Source: Cyclobacterium plantarum (GTDB taxonomy: Bacteria; Bacteroidota; Bacteroidia; Cytophagales; Cyclobacteriaceae). Taken from it: DNA of 64,000 nt. Location of the stretch: contig NZ_JAANYN010000001.1 of assembly GCF_011290685.1 (NCBI RefSeq), forward strand, positions 479,325 to 543,324, in the 5' to 3' direction. Below, piece by piece: positions 35,144 through 42,722 of the stretch (positions are counted from its first letter, which is position 1; each line of letters opens with the position of its first letter). The notes beneath the pieces were generated by a model that made no database searches, was not told where the DNA came from, and was given only the letters and a program-made list of their open reading frames with translations. A program made the translations under genes and the position numbers.

Positions 35144-35178
35144 AAAAGGCCTTCAAATCTTATCTTTGAAGGCCTTTT
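35144..35178. terminator. Bidirectional rho-independent terminator
   Basis: A perfect 14-bp stem, AAAAGGCCTTCAAA with TTTGAAGGCCTTTT, around a 7-base loop. It lies between convergent hslV and the Dabb gene and begins two bases after the hslV stop. Confidence 0.93.
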
Positions 35179-35182
35179 CCAT

Positions 35183-35572
35183 TTATACCTCAAAGTCATA
35201 TACCTTGACCCGAGACCATTTGTCTTTGTGGTCCTCCACAAACTGTAAATGAACAGGATCGGTCTGATAAAGATCGTGATCACCAAGGCTGTCAAAATAG
35301 ACGGTCAGAGATATGTGAAAACTATGATCTACTACTTCCCTTCGTTGGGTACCGGCAGGAACTCCGACTTTGTAGTCTTTCACACTTTTGGTTTGGGCAA
35401 TTTTCTTGCAGCCATCCATGACCGTTTTAAGATCTTTAGCCGGATCATGAAGCCAGAAAAACACTTGGTGTACAATCATGTTTGCGTGGGTTTTAGCGTT
35501 GGTTTGATGTGAAATAAATGCTCCAAATCCCAAAGCAGTCAGGGAGGCCATGAATTTTCTTCTATTGAGCAT
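35183..35572 (-). CDS. Dabb family protein (stress-responsive A/B barrel), Tat-exported
   Basis: A 129-residue protein with a twin-arginine signal (MLNRRKFMASLTALGFGAFI). The mature part is a single ferredoxin-like alpha/beta barrel domain of the Dabb family: MIVHQVFFWLHDP at the first strand, YKVGVPAGTQRREVVDHSFH in the middle and QTDPVHLQFVEDHKDKW near the end. Dabb domains dimerise; their function is diverse and mostly unknown. It is monocistronic and convergent with hslV. Confidence 0.9.
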   Translation of the reverse strand: MLNRRKFMASLTALGFGAFISHQTNAKTHANMIVHQVFFWLHDPAKDLKTVMDGCKKIAQTKSVKDYKVGVPAGTQRREVVDHSFHISLTVYFDSLGDHDLYQTDPVHLQFVEDHKDKWSRVKVYDFEV

Positions 35573-35656
35573 TATAGTTTCATTTAATGGAAAATCGTTT
35601 AAGAGATTAAAGATATATATTAATAGTTTAAAAATTAAGAAAAGAAAGGACTTAAA

Positions 35657-36643
35657 ATGAAATACAGAAAACTTGGAAAAACCGGACTGAATGTTTCAGA
35701 AGTATCGTTGGGTACCTGGCAGGTAGGAGGAGGCTGGGGAGGCTCCTTTGACGATAAAGTGGCCTCAGGCATCATCCATGAAGCCATAGATCAGGGGATA
35801 AATTTTATTGATACAGCGGATGTTTACGATGCAGGAATGAGTGAGGCAGCTGTCGGAAAGATCATCCGGGAGCGAAAGGAAGAAGTTTTTGTGGCTACCA
35901 AATGTGGCCGGCAAATTCAGCCTCATGTCTCAGAGGGTTATACTCCGAAAGTATTAAGGGGTTATGTAGAGGGCAGCCTGAGAAACATGAACCTGGACAC
36001 CATTGATCTGATACAATTGCACTGCCCTCCAACGGAAGTATACCACAGGCCTGAAATTTTCGGCCTTTTTGAAGACCTGAAAAAGGAAGGGAAGATAAAA
36101 AATATGGGGGTGAGTGTCGAAAAAGTAGACGAAGCCTTGCTTGCCCTGGACTACCAAAATGTGACTACTGTACAGGTGATTTTTAATATGTTCCGGCCCA
36201 AACCCTCAGAAGAGTTTTTTGGACAGGCCCGGTCAAAAGATTGCGGTATCATTGTCAGGGTGCCTTTGGCAAGTGGATTGTTGTCTGGAAAAATTGATGG
36301 GGACACCACTTTTCATCCTGAAGACCACAGAAATTTCAACAGAAATGGAGAAGCATTTGATAAAGGAGAAACGTTTTCGGGTATAAATTTGGATCGCGGC
36401 ATTGAGGCTGTAAGTGAGCTGAAGCAGCTATTCGGAGACCCGGCCCCACTGGCAGCCCTGGCAATCCGATGGGTTTTGATGTTTGAAGAAGTCTCCACAG
36501 TAATTCCCGGCGCTTCAAAACCAGAACAGGTAATGGCCAATGTGAAGGCTGCATCAATAGCTCCCTTGACAAATGAGGAAATGGCTGCTGTTCGGGATAT
36601 CTATGATAAATATTTCAAAGCTGAAATTCATCCTCAGTGGTAA
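35657..36643 (+). CDS. Aldo/keto reductase
   Basis: A 328-residue NADPH-dependent aldo/keto reductase. The catalytic tetrad is visible: Asp52 and Tyr57 in FIDTADVYDAG, Lys82 in VATKCGR and His122 in IQLHCPP. The cofactor loop near the end is VIPGASKPEQVMANV. It reduces aldehydes or ketones of unknown identity. It stands alone on the plus strand, 84 bases after the divergent Dabb gene start, and is followed by a terminator hairpin. Confidence 0.93.
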   Translation: MKYRKLGKTGLNVSEVSLGTWQVGGGWGGSFDDKVASGIIHEAIDQGINFIDTADVYDAGMSEAAVGKIIRERKEEVFVATKCGRQIQPHVSEGYTPKVLRGYVEGSLRNMNLDTIDLIQLHCPPTEVYHRPEIFGLFEDLKKEGKIKNMGVSVEKVDEALLALDYQNVTTVQVIFNMFRPKPSEEFFGQARSKDCGIIVRVPLASGLLSGKIDGDTTFHPEDHRNFNRNGEAFDKGETFSGINLDRGIEAVSELKQLFGDPAPLAALAIRWVLMFEEVSTVIPGASKPEQVMANVKAASIAPLTNEEMAAVRDIYDKYFKAEIHPQW

Positions 36644-36647
36644 TAAA

Positions 36648-36677
36648 AAAGCCATGAAAACTTACTTTCATAGCTTT
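36648..36677 (+). terminator. Terminator of the aldo/keto reductase gene
   Basis: AAAGCCATGAAA (36648-36659) pairs with TTTCATAGCTTT (36666-36677) with one mismatch, 5 bases after the stop codon. The T-run is short. Confidence 0.55.
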
Positions 36678-36702
36678 AGTCAATAAACAATAAACCCAAA
36701 AT

Positions 36703-36744
36703 AACCCAATGATCTACAGGTAAACACCTGAAATTCATTGGGTT
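36703..36744. repeat. Nested inverted repeat
   Basis: Outer arms AACCCAATGA and TCATTGGGTT (10 bp, perfect) enclose a second hairpin, CAGGT-AAAC-ACCTG. It has no T-run. The function is unknown. Confidence 0.55.
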
Positions 36745-36899
36745 AAAATTAAATTAATTAATCTAAATTTTCAAACAGTCCTGGGTGAAAAATTAAAAAA
36801 TTGAGCTATTTAAAAAATTCACCCTTTTATTTTGATATTTTTTTAAAATACGTGAGTCTTGCAAATGAGATATTACCGATTTGAAATTCGGCTATCAGC

Positions 36900-36933
36900 A
36901 AAAATCCGGTGGAGCCACCCAAACTCCACCGGA
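36900..36933 (-). terminator. Terminator of ssb
   Basis: On the minus strand TCCGGTGGAG pairs with CTCCACCGGA (36933-36924 with 36914-36905) around a 9-base loop, followed by TTTTT. It is GC-rich and perfect, 59 bases past the ssb stop. Confidence 0.88.
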
Positions 36934-36992
36934 CTAATCGGATAAAAAATGAGTTTAACCTAAAAAAGCAGATTTTAAAAATAACAAGGCCT

Positions 36993-37343
36993 TCAGGCTT
37001 TGGCTGCTGATTTTTCTCCCATGAGTAAAACCTCATTGACCTGAACTTCGGTGATGTATTTTTTAATCCCTTCTTTGTTCTCATAGGACCTGCTCACCAA
37101 TTTTCCCTGAATGCAGATTTCCGAACCTTTGTCGGTGTATTTGTGTATAATTTCTGCCGGCTTCCCAAAGGCAACGATACTGTGCCAGTAGGTTTCTTCA
37201 ATTTTCTCCCCTTTATTGTTTTTGTAAGATTCATTGGTGGCAAGATTCAATCTTACCATAGGCGTGTTCCCATTGACTGTTTTAAATTCTGCTTTTGCAC
37301 CCAGTCTCCCGATCAATTGTACTTTGTTTTTAATAGCGTTCAT
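36993..37343 (-). CDS. ssb: Single-stranded DNA-binding protein, short form
   Basis: A 116-residue OB-fold protein. MNAIKNKVQLIGRLGAKAEF at the N-terminus, LATNESYKNNKGEKIEETYW with the conserved HSIVAFGK after it, and KGSEICIQGKLVSRSY are typical SSB features. The protein ends GEKSAAKA and lacks the acidic tail (DDDIPF-like) through which bacterial SSBs recruit repair and replication proteins. It may therefore be a second SSB with a special role, for example in DNA uptake or repair, rather than the essential one. A perfect palindromic operator lies upstream at 37457-37476, shared with the divergent zinc-ribbon gene. Confidence 0.9.
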   Translation of the reverse strand: MNAIKNKVQLIGRLGAKAEFKTVNGNTPMVRLNLATNESYKNNKGEKIEETYWHSIVAFGKPAEIIHKYTDKGSEICIQGKLVSRSYENKEGIKKYITEVQVNEVLLMGEKSAAKA

Positions 37344-37444
37344 GACGTGAATTGTTTAAGTTAAGAATGTGTATGTTTTCCGAATTGGAACAGGACAAAA
37401 TTGGGGATAGGGGCAAAAATTATTCGGGTTTTTTTCGTTTAAAA

Positions 37445-37478
37445 CCGTTTGTAAATGTTTGTAAACGTTTACAAACGG
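37445..37478. promoter_or_regulatory. LacI-type palindromic operator between ssb and zinc-ribbon gene
   Basis: Positions 37457-37476 read GTTTGTAAACGTTTACAAAC, a perfect 20-bp palindrome. The central GTAAACGTTTAC matches the operator core of LacI/GalR-type repressors (family knowledge). A third half-site, GTTTGTAAA, lies directly before it at 37447-37455, and outer bases CCG/CGG extend the symmetry to 37445-37478. It lies 114 bases from the ssb start and 80 bases from the zinc-ribbon start. Confidence 0.65.
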
Positions 37479-37546
37479 ATAATTTCATTTGTTAAATGAC
37501 TTTTTTTATATATATTATGCTTAATTTTTCCTTTAAAAGGACTTTT

Positions 37547-37945
37547 ATGACAGTACAACCTAAAAAATGTGTAAGCTGTGGAAAGCCTTTGTTTGGTAGG
37601 GTGGATAAAAAATTTTGTGACGACTATTGCAGAAACAGTTACAACAATCAGATGAAATCTGGAAGTAACAGACTGATCCGAAACATCAACAATGCCCTGA
37701 AGAGAAACAGGAATATCCTGGCAAATATATTACCTGACACCGAGGATACTGCCAAAACCCTCCGGGGCAACATGCTTGAAATGGGTTTTCAATTCAGGTA
37801 CTGCACCCATACCTACACCAATAAAAAAGGCAATTTGTATGCGTATTGTTACGATTACGGCTATTTAAAACTCGATCAGGATTGGATCCTTGTAGTGAGA
37901 AACAAGGAAGAAAAACGCGAACGGTCCCCGTTTGTTAAATCATAA
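37547..37945 (+). CDS. Zinc-ribbon protein of unknown function
   Basis: A 132-residue protein. I chose the ATG at 37547, preceded by AAAAGG; the frame is open from 37496. The N-terminus has four cysteines in a treble-clef/zinc-ribbon arrangement: Cys8 and Cys11 (KKCVSCGKPLFG), Cys24 and Cys28 (KFCDDYCRNSYNNQ). This resembles the DUF2116-type zinc ribbon. A basic helix (RNINNALKRNRNILANIL) and a C-terminal domain rich in Tyr (CYDYGYLKLDQDW) follow. The CRNSYNN motif and positive charge suggest nucleic acid binding. It diverges from ssb across a shared palindromic operator. Its 3' end overlaps the GH15 gene by 11 bases. Confidence 0.75.
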   Translation: MTVQPKKCVSCGKPLFGRVDKKFCDDYCRNSYNNQMKSGSNRLIRNINNALKRNRNILANILPDTEDTAKTLRGNMLEMGFQFRYCTHTYTNKKGNLYAYCYDYGYLKLDQDWILVVRNKEEKRERSPFVKS

Positions 37946-39722
37946 AATTGGGCTTATCCAGTTTTTTGTCTATCCTGTAGGCAGCATTGAGCAAACCAAC
38001 ATGGCTATAGGTTTGAGGGAAGTTGCCCCATTGACTACCGGTGTGTTGGTCGACATCCTCAGAAAACAAATTGAGGTGGTTACAGTATTTGCTCAACGTT
38101 TCAAAACCTTCCATGGCTTCTTCAAGTCGGTTTACACAGGCCAGGGCTTCAATGTACCAAAAGGCACAGATCAGAAAGGTAGTTTCTGGTTCACCGAAAT
38201 CATCCAGGTGCTTGTAACGGTAAAACAAGAAATCCTTGGCCAGTAAATCTTCTTCCAGGGCTTTAAGGTGATTGTTGGCACTTTCAATATCATTGCCGAA
38301 ATAACCCATGGTGATCAATTGCAAGGTGCTGGCATCCATGTTTTTGGTTCCTATGGCCTGAGCGTAAGCCTTTCTTTCCGGTATGTAGCAAGCCTCTATT
38401 TTCTTTATGGCTTTATTTTTTAATTCAACTGCTTTATTTTTCATCTCCAAATCAGACAGCCGGTCTGCCATTTTTACAGCGGCACTGGCTCCTGCCCAAT
38501 GAAAAAGGAAAGTATAGCAATGCTCCTGTTTTAAATTTCTGAATTCCCACAAGCCTGCGTCTTTTTCGTCCATTGTTTCCTCTATTTTTTGCAATAGATT
38601 ATTAATGAAGGGCTTGCTATGGCTTTTTTCCGATTCGATAAACCTTTTGTCTGCATAAAGTGGCAACAAGCTAACCAATACCTGACCATATAAGTCATTT
38701 TGGATATGTGTGTAAGCTTGGTTACCAAAACGTACCGGCTTATTGCCCATATAACCATGTAAGTCGGCAACCGTTTCAGGTAATTTGGAGGAGCCTGTGA
38801 TCGAGTAAAGGGGTTGGTACCTGCCTTTTTCATCAACTGGCAGGTTTTGTATAAATTCAAAATACCGCTCCAATTCCTCAAAATGACCCAAATGGTTGAA
38901 TACATTTAGCGTATAATAGGCATCCCTCATCCAGCAATACCTGTAATCCCAATTTCTGGTAGAGCCCGGCGATTCCGGAAGGCTAGAGGTGGAGGCAGCT
39001 ATGATTCCGCCGGTATCCTCATATTGATGGATTTTTAGCACAAGTGAGGAACGCACCACCAGTTTTTGATAAAAATTCGGGATACTGGTAGATTTCACCC
39101 AGTCGCGCCAATATTGGCAAGTGGCATTCAGAAATTTTTCCATGGTGCTTTCGATGGGAGCTTCCATAGGATTTCCATAGGTAAGCACCAGGTAAATGGT
39201 TCTTTGTAATCTGAATTCCTGTTCCTCCATGATATAGGTGATGGAGCAATTGGTTGTTAACCTTACCTGCTGATCCCGCCCGGCAAACTGAATATGATTA
39301 CTGCCTGGTGTAGGGGTCAATTTGGTTTTTCCGTAATTGGCTACTGGCTGACAGTTTATTTTGATTTTGGGTTCTCCTTTTAAGGGCTCTATCTTTCTTA
39401 CCAACATTGTGGGTTTAAAGTACCGGTCAAAATTTAAAAAGCGAGGAGCAAAATCAGTTACCTTATACATTTCGCCTGCAGATGTTTCCACGGAGGTTTC
39501 CAGTATATTGGTGTTTTCCTTGTAAGCCTGGCGGGAGGTGAATCCGCCATTTTGCGGCAAGACAGTAAACTCACCACCCTTTTCCTTGTCCAGCATGCTC
39601 CCAAATAGAAAATCACTATCAAATCGGGGCAAACACAACCAGCTGATATTCGTGTTTTTCTCAATATGGGCAATGTAACTGCAATTACCTATGAGGCCGG
39701 TGCCATATGTATGTTTTTCCAT
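37935..39722 (-). CDS. Glycoside hydrolase family 15 protein
   Basis: A 595-residue (alpha/alpha)6-barrel enzyme of the GH15 glucoamylase/trehalase group. The N-terminal beta-sandwich includes TYGTGLIGNCSYIAHI and LCLPRFDSDFLFGSMLD. The catalytic barrel has the diagnostic RNWDYRYCWMRDAYYTLNVF near residue 255, and DAGLWEFRNLKQEHCYTF with a candidate catalytic Glu. It probably hydrolyses alpha-glucosidic bonds in trehalose, glycogen-like or maltooligosaccharide substrates in the cytoplasm; no signal peptide is seen. It lies 122 bases downstream of the UpxY gene on the same strand. Confidence 0.92.
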   Translation of the reverse strand: MEKHTYGTGLIGNCSYIAHIEKNTNISWLCLPRFDSDFLFGSMLDKEKGGEFTVLPQNGGFTSRQAYKENTNILETSVETSAGEMYKVTDFAPRFLNFDRYFKPTMLVRKIEPLKGEPKIKINCQPVANYGKTKLTPTPGSNHIQFAGRDQQVRLTTNCSITYIMEEQEFRLQRTIYLVLTYGNPMEAPIESTMEKFLNATCQYWRDWVKSTSIPNFYQKLVVRSSLVLKIHQYEDTGGIIAASTSSLPESPGSTRNWDYRYCWMRDAYYTLNVFNHLGHFEELERYFEFIQNLPVDEKGRYQPLYSITGSSKLPETVADLHGYMGNKPVRFGNQAYTHIQNDLYGQVLVSLLPLYADKRFIESEKSHSKPFINNLLQKIEETMDEKDAGLWEFRNLKQEHCYTFLFHWAGASAAVKMADRLSDLEMKNKAVELKNKAIKKIEACYIPERKAYAQAIGTKNMDASTLQLITMGYFGNDIESANNHLKALEEDLLAKDFLFYRYKHLDDFGEPETTFLICAFWYIEALACVNRLEEAMEGFETLSKYCNHLNLFSEDVDQHTGSQWGNFPQTYSHVGLLNAAYRIDKKLDKPNFMI

Positions 39723-39844
39723 TCAAAAGCAGGTTAAAGTCTATGAATAAAGCATGTGCCATTCTCTTGAAAATAATAAAAAGAAAGGGCAATTAATTTG
39801 CGAAGTTATTAAAATTAAGAGTTGATAATAATTAAATGCTACCT

Positions 39845-40351
39845 TTATTGCTTTATTACCTCTAAAAATTTGCGGGAGACTTTTACCAGCATGCTTTGAT
39901 TGATACTTGGTATACGAATTATGAAATAATCCTGATTGGATTTTTGGATACACTCACCCTGAAACCCCTGCAAGGCACCACCTAAAATCTTAACTTGTTC
40001 ACCTGTATCAATATCATCAGTATCTACTTCCACTGCCACCCCGGTTTCTATGATCCGTTGTATGGTGTCAATTTCATTTTGGTGCACCACTGCATGTTCG
40101 CCGGAAAAATTAATAAATTTTACCGCACCACTGATTTGTAAAGCCTCCCAAAGCCTTTCCTTACTGGTATAAACAAATAAATATCCATTAAAAAGTGGTC
40201 GTTGCACTTTCTTCTTTCGATCACTCCATTGCCTTAGTTCTTCTATAATCGGGAGATACACTTCGGTACCTTTTTCTTTCAGTCTTTGGGCTACCTTTTT
40301 TTCCGCTCTTGGAGCAGTATACATCACATACCAATTATATTTTTCTGTCAT
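39845..40351 (-). CDS. UpxY family transcription antiterminator (NusG-like)
   Basis: A 168-residue NusG paralogue. The NGN domain is at about residues 5-105, with WYVMYTAPRAEKKVAQRLKE, EVYLPIIEELRQWSDRKKKV and PLFNGYLFVYT. The KOW segment is near 118-150 (DTGEQVKILGGALQGFQGEC). UpxY proteins let RNA polymerase read through terminators in the leaders of Bacteroidota capsule operons (established in Bacteroides fragilis). Usually UpxY is the first gene of its own operon; here it points away from cluster 2, whose first gene manC starts 382 bases away on the other strand. The leader before manC contains a hairpin with U-rich tail that could be its target. Confidence 0.92.
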   Translation of the reverse strand: MTEKYNWYVMYTAPRAEKKVAQRLKEKGTEVYLPIIEELRQWSDRKKKVQRPLFNGYLFVYTSKERLWEALQISGAVKFINFSGEHAVVHQNEIDTIQRIIETGVAVEVDTDDIDTGEQVKILGGALQGFQGECIQKSNQDYFIIRIPSINQSMLVKVSRKFLEVIKQ

Positions 40352-40538
40352 TATACAGATTTACAGGTTTTAAACCCGAAATTACCGAATAATTTGTGCA
40401 ACCGTCAACTCTTGTTTTTGGAATTTTTCCATGTTTTCAACCTCTATTGGGCTTTTAATATTTGGAATATATTTTTATGTTTTTTAAATAGTTAAAAATG
40501 GTTTTAAAATAATTCTTTACCCTTTTGATTTTTTTATT

Positions 40539-40546
40539 TACTTTTG
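40539..40546 (+). promoter_or_regulatory. Candidate upstream promoter of the manC operon
   Basis: TACTTTTG matches TAnnTTTG exactly, within TTTACTTTTG. The same TTACTTTTG sequence precedes two other cluster 2 genes (44036 and 62917). The -33 element is not clear. A transcript from here would have a leader of about 190 bases. Confidence 0.45.
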
Positions 40547-40659
40547 GCGTATCTTTTATAAGAAATCGAAATAAAAGTCTAACTGTCACAATAGCAATAA
40601 TTTAATTCTTTTATAAGAACAATCAGTTTTGTGTTTGGTGAAAACACATACCATTTTAA

Positions 40660-40706
40660 CATATTATTCTTTTGTGGATCAAACAGAATAGTATGGTTTT
40701 ATTTTT
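40660..40706 (+). promoter_or_regulatory. Candidate attenuator hairpin before manC
   Basis: CATATTATTCT (40660-40670) pairs with AGAATAGTATG (40685-40695), one G-U pair; TTTG and CAAA pair inside the loop. The run GTTTTATTTTT follows, which is terminator-like. It ends 27 bases before manC and may be the UpxY-controlled stop site. Alternatively it is a dyad operator overlapping the proximal promoter. Confidence 0.4.
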
Positions 40707-40707
40707 G
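40700..40707 (+). promoter_or_regulatory. Candidate proximal promoter of manC
   Basis: TATTTTTG is an exact -7 match 26 bases before the ATG. The nearest TTTG (40671-40674) is 25 bases upstream, longer than usual, so this may simply be the U-rich tract of the hairpin. Confidence 0.35.
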
Positions 40708-40733
40708 TACTGGAACAGCGAAAAAACAAAATC

Positions 40734-41732
40734 ATGAAAATTGTTAATGTAGTTTTATCGGGAGGAGTCGGTAGCCGACTTTGGCCGCTTTCACGTAAAA
40801 GCAAGCCAAAGCAATACCTTCCCATTTTTGATAATCAATCACTTTTCCAGAAAACCATCAAAAGAAATGCAGGCATTTGTAACCAGGTGATGGTAGTTGG
40901 CGGGGTGGATAATTACGAGCTTTCCAGGGATATCCTGGAGAAAATGGATGTCTCAGACTATCTTGAATTGGTGGAAGCTGCCCCCAGAAATACCGCTGCG
41001 GCCATAGCTTTTGCGGCTTTGTCCGTCCCTTCAGATGCTGTAATGTTGGTTACCCCATCCGATCACCTGATAGGAGATGAAGAAAAATATCAAAATTCAC
41101 TGAAACAAGCCATAGAAATGGCTCGGAAGGGTTCCCTTGTCACCTTTGGATTGATCCCTACCAGGCCGGAAACCGGATTTGGATACATTGAACACAAGGG
41201 CAATGAGGTCCTGGGTTTCAGAGAGAAGCCGGATCTGTCCCGGGCAAAAGAATTTTTGGACAAAGGCAATTTTCTCTGGAACAGTGGCATGTTTTGTTTT
41301 ACGGCAGGCACTTATTTGGATGAACTTCAAAAGTATGAACCAGAGGTGCTGGAAAAGTCAAAGGTGGCCTTGCAAAATGCAAAGGATGGCTTTCTGCCTT
41401 TGGAGTTAAGTATGGAAATTCCTTCCATTAGTGTAGATTACGCCGTGATGGAAAAATCAGACAAAATCAAGGTGGTACCCTCCTCCTTTACCTGGTCTGA
41501 TATGGGGTCTTTTGAAGCTCTTTTCGACTATTTTCAACCAGGCAGTAAGGAACGAAAGGGGAATAACCTGGCGCTCGGAACAGCTGGTAAGCATGTGGAA
41601 TTTGTTGGGCTGCAGCATGTGGTATTGGTGGAAACTCCGGATGCCATATTGGTGCTGAACAAGGATAATGCGCAGGAGGTAAAAAAAGTGTATGAGAGAT
41701 TGGAAAAGGAAAACCCGGGATTATTAAACTAA
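40734..41732 (+). CDS. manC: Mannose-1-phosphate guanylyltransferase
   Basis: A 332-residue nucleotidyltransferase that makes GDP-mannose from mannose-1-phosphate and GTP. The pyrophosphorylase signature is VVLSGGVGSRLWPLSRKSKP at the N-terminus; VTPSDHLIGDEEKYQ, ETGFGYIEHKG, FREKPDLSRAKEFL and NFLWNSGMFCF are the other typical motifs. It lacks the C-terminal isomerase domain of long bifunctional enzymes. It is the first gene of cluster 2 and lies 4 bases before the GDP-fucose synthase gene, so GDP-mannose feeds Gmd and Fcl directly. Confidence 0.94.
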   Translation: MKIVNVVLSGGVGSRLWPLSRKSKPKQYLPIFDNQSLFQKTIKRNAGICNQVMVVGGVDNYELSRDILEKMDVSDYLELVEAAPRNTAAAIAFAALSVPSDAVMLVTPSDHLIGDEEKYQNSLKQAIEMARKGSLVTFGLIPTRPETGFGYIEHKGNEVLGFREKPDLSRAKEFLDKGNFLWNSGMFCFTAGTYLDELQKYEPEVLEKSKVALQNAKDGFLPLELSMEIPSISVDYAVMEKSDKIKVVPSSFTWSDMGSFEALFDYFQPGSKERKGNNLALGTAGKHVEFVGLQHVVLVETPDAILVLNKDNAQEVKKVYERLEKENPGLLN

Positions 41733-41736
41733 GCAA

Positions 41737-42690
41737 ATGATACAAAAGCAGACCAAAATATATGTTGCAGGTCACAATGGTATGGTGGGCGCTGCCATTT
41801 TCAGGGCACTTAAGCAAAAAGGTTACCAAAATTTAATTGGCTTGAGCAGTAGGGAACTTGATTTGAAAAGCCAATCCAGTGTGAAAAGTTTTTTTGAGAA
41901 AGAAAAACCTGAGATAGTCATTGATGCTGCTGCAAGGGTTGGCGGTATCCTTGCCAACAACAACTACCCCTATCAGTTCCTGATGGAAAATCTACTCATC
42001 CAGAACAACCTGATTGATTTTTCACTTCAGGCCGGAGTAGAGAAATTTATTTTTCTGGGGAGTTCCTGTATTTATCCCAAGCTGGCTCCTCAGCCGCTTA
42101 AGGAAGACATGTTGCTTACCGCATCACTGGAGCCGACCAACCAGTGGTATGCCCTGGCCAAAATAGCTGGTGTAAAAGCCTGCGAGGCCATCAGGCAACA
42201 GTACGGGAAAGATTTTGTGAGCCTGATGCCCACCAATCTTTATGGACCATTTGATAATTTTGATCTGGAAACCTCTCATGTGCTTCCGGCAATGATCAGA
42301 AAATTTCATGAAGCAAAAATCGATGGTCACCAGCCTGTCAAGTTATGGGGCAGCGGGACTCCTATGCGGGAGTTTTTGCATGTGGATGATATGGCAGAAG
42401 CAGTAGTTTTTGCCATGGAGCATACATTTGAGGATAATTTGTACAATGTGGGTACAGGCCAGGATCTGACCATCAAATCCCTTGCAGCGTTGATCCAGCA
42501 GGTCACCGGACACCAGGGAGAAATCGTATGGGACAGCAGCAAACCAGATGGAACCCCCAGAAAATTGATGGATGTAAGTAAAATGACCGGGGCAGGCTGG
42601 AAGGCCAAGATATCATTGGAACAAGGTATTCAGGATACCTACCAGTGGTTCCTGAAAAATATTGATCAAATCAAACAGGTTAAATTGTAA
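41737..42690 (+). CDS. fcl: GDP-L-fucose synthase
   Basis: A 317-residue short-chain dehydrogenase (WcaG/Fcl) that epimerises and reduces GDP-4-keto-6-deoxymannose to GDP-L-fucose. The cofactor motif is [17 protein letters not shown], and the catalytic Ser-Tyr-Lys are in [14 protein letters not shown] and [23 protein letters not shown]-like [14 protein letters not shown] and [10 protein letters not shown] are typical. It is between manC and gmd in a tight operon (4 bases after manC, 32 bases before gmd). Confidence 0.95.
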   Translation: MIQKQTKIYVAGHNGMVGAAIFRALKQKGYQNLIGLSSRELDLKSQSSVKSFFEKEKPEIVIDAAARVGGILANNNYPYQFLMENLLIQNNLIDFSLQAGVEKFIFLGSSCIYPKLAPQPLKEDMLLTASLEPTNQWYALAKIAGVKACEAIRQQYGKDFVSLMPTNLYGPFDNFDLETSHVLPAMIRKFHEAKIDGHQPVKLWGSGTPMREFLHVDDMAEAVVFAMEHTFEDNLYNVGTGQDLTIKSLAALIQQVTGHQGEIVWDSSKPDGTPRKLMDVSKMTGAGWKAKISLEQGIQDTYQWFLKNIDQIKQVKL

Positions 42691-42722
42691 TATATTTTTA
42701 TCAGCAAATAAAAAAATCATTT

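Larger units (their letters stand above)
36644..36992. other. Intergenic region with three hairpins
   Basis: 349 bases between the convergent aldo/keto reductase and ssb genes. It contains a terminator for the first gene (36648-36677), a nested double hairpin (36703-36744) and a terminator for ssb (36900-36933). No coding frame is supported. Confidence 0.6.
40352..40733. other. Divergent control region, upxY / manC
   Basis: 382 bases with no supported coding frame. It contains a -7-like TACTTTTG at 40539-40546, a long imperfect hairpin at 40660-40695 followed by a U-rich tract, and a second -7-like TATTTTTG at 40700-40707 just before manC. I found no clear upxY promoter. Confidence 0.55.
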
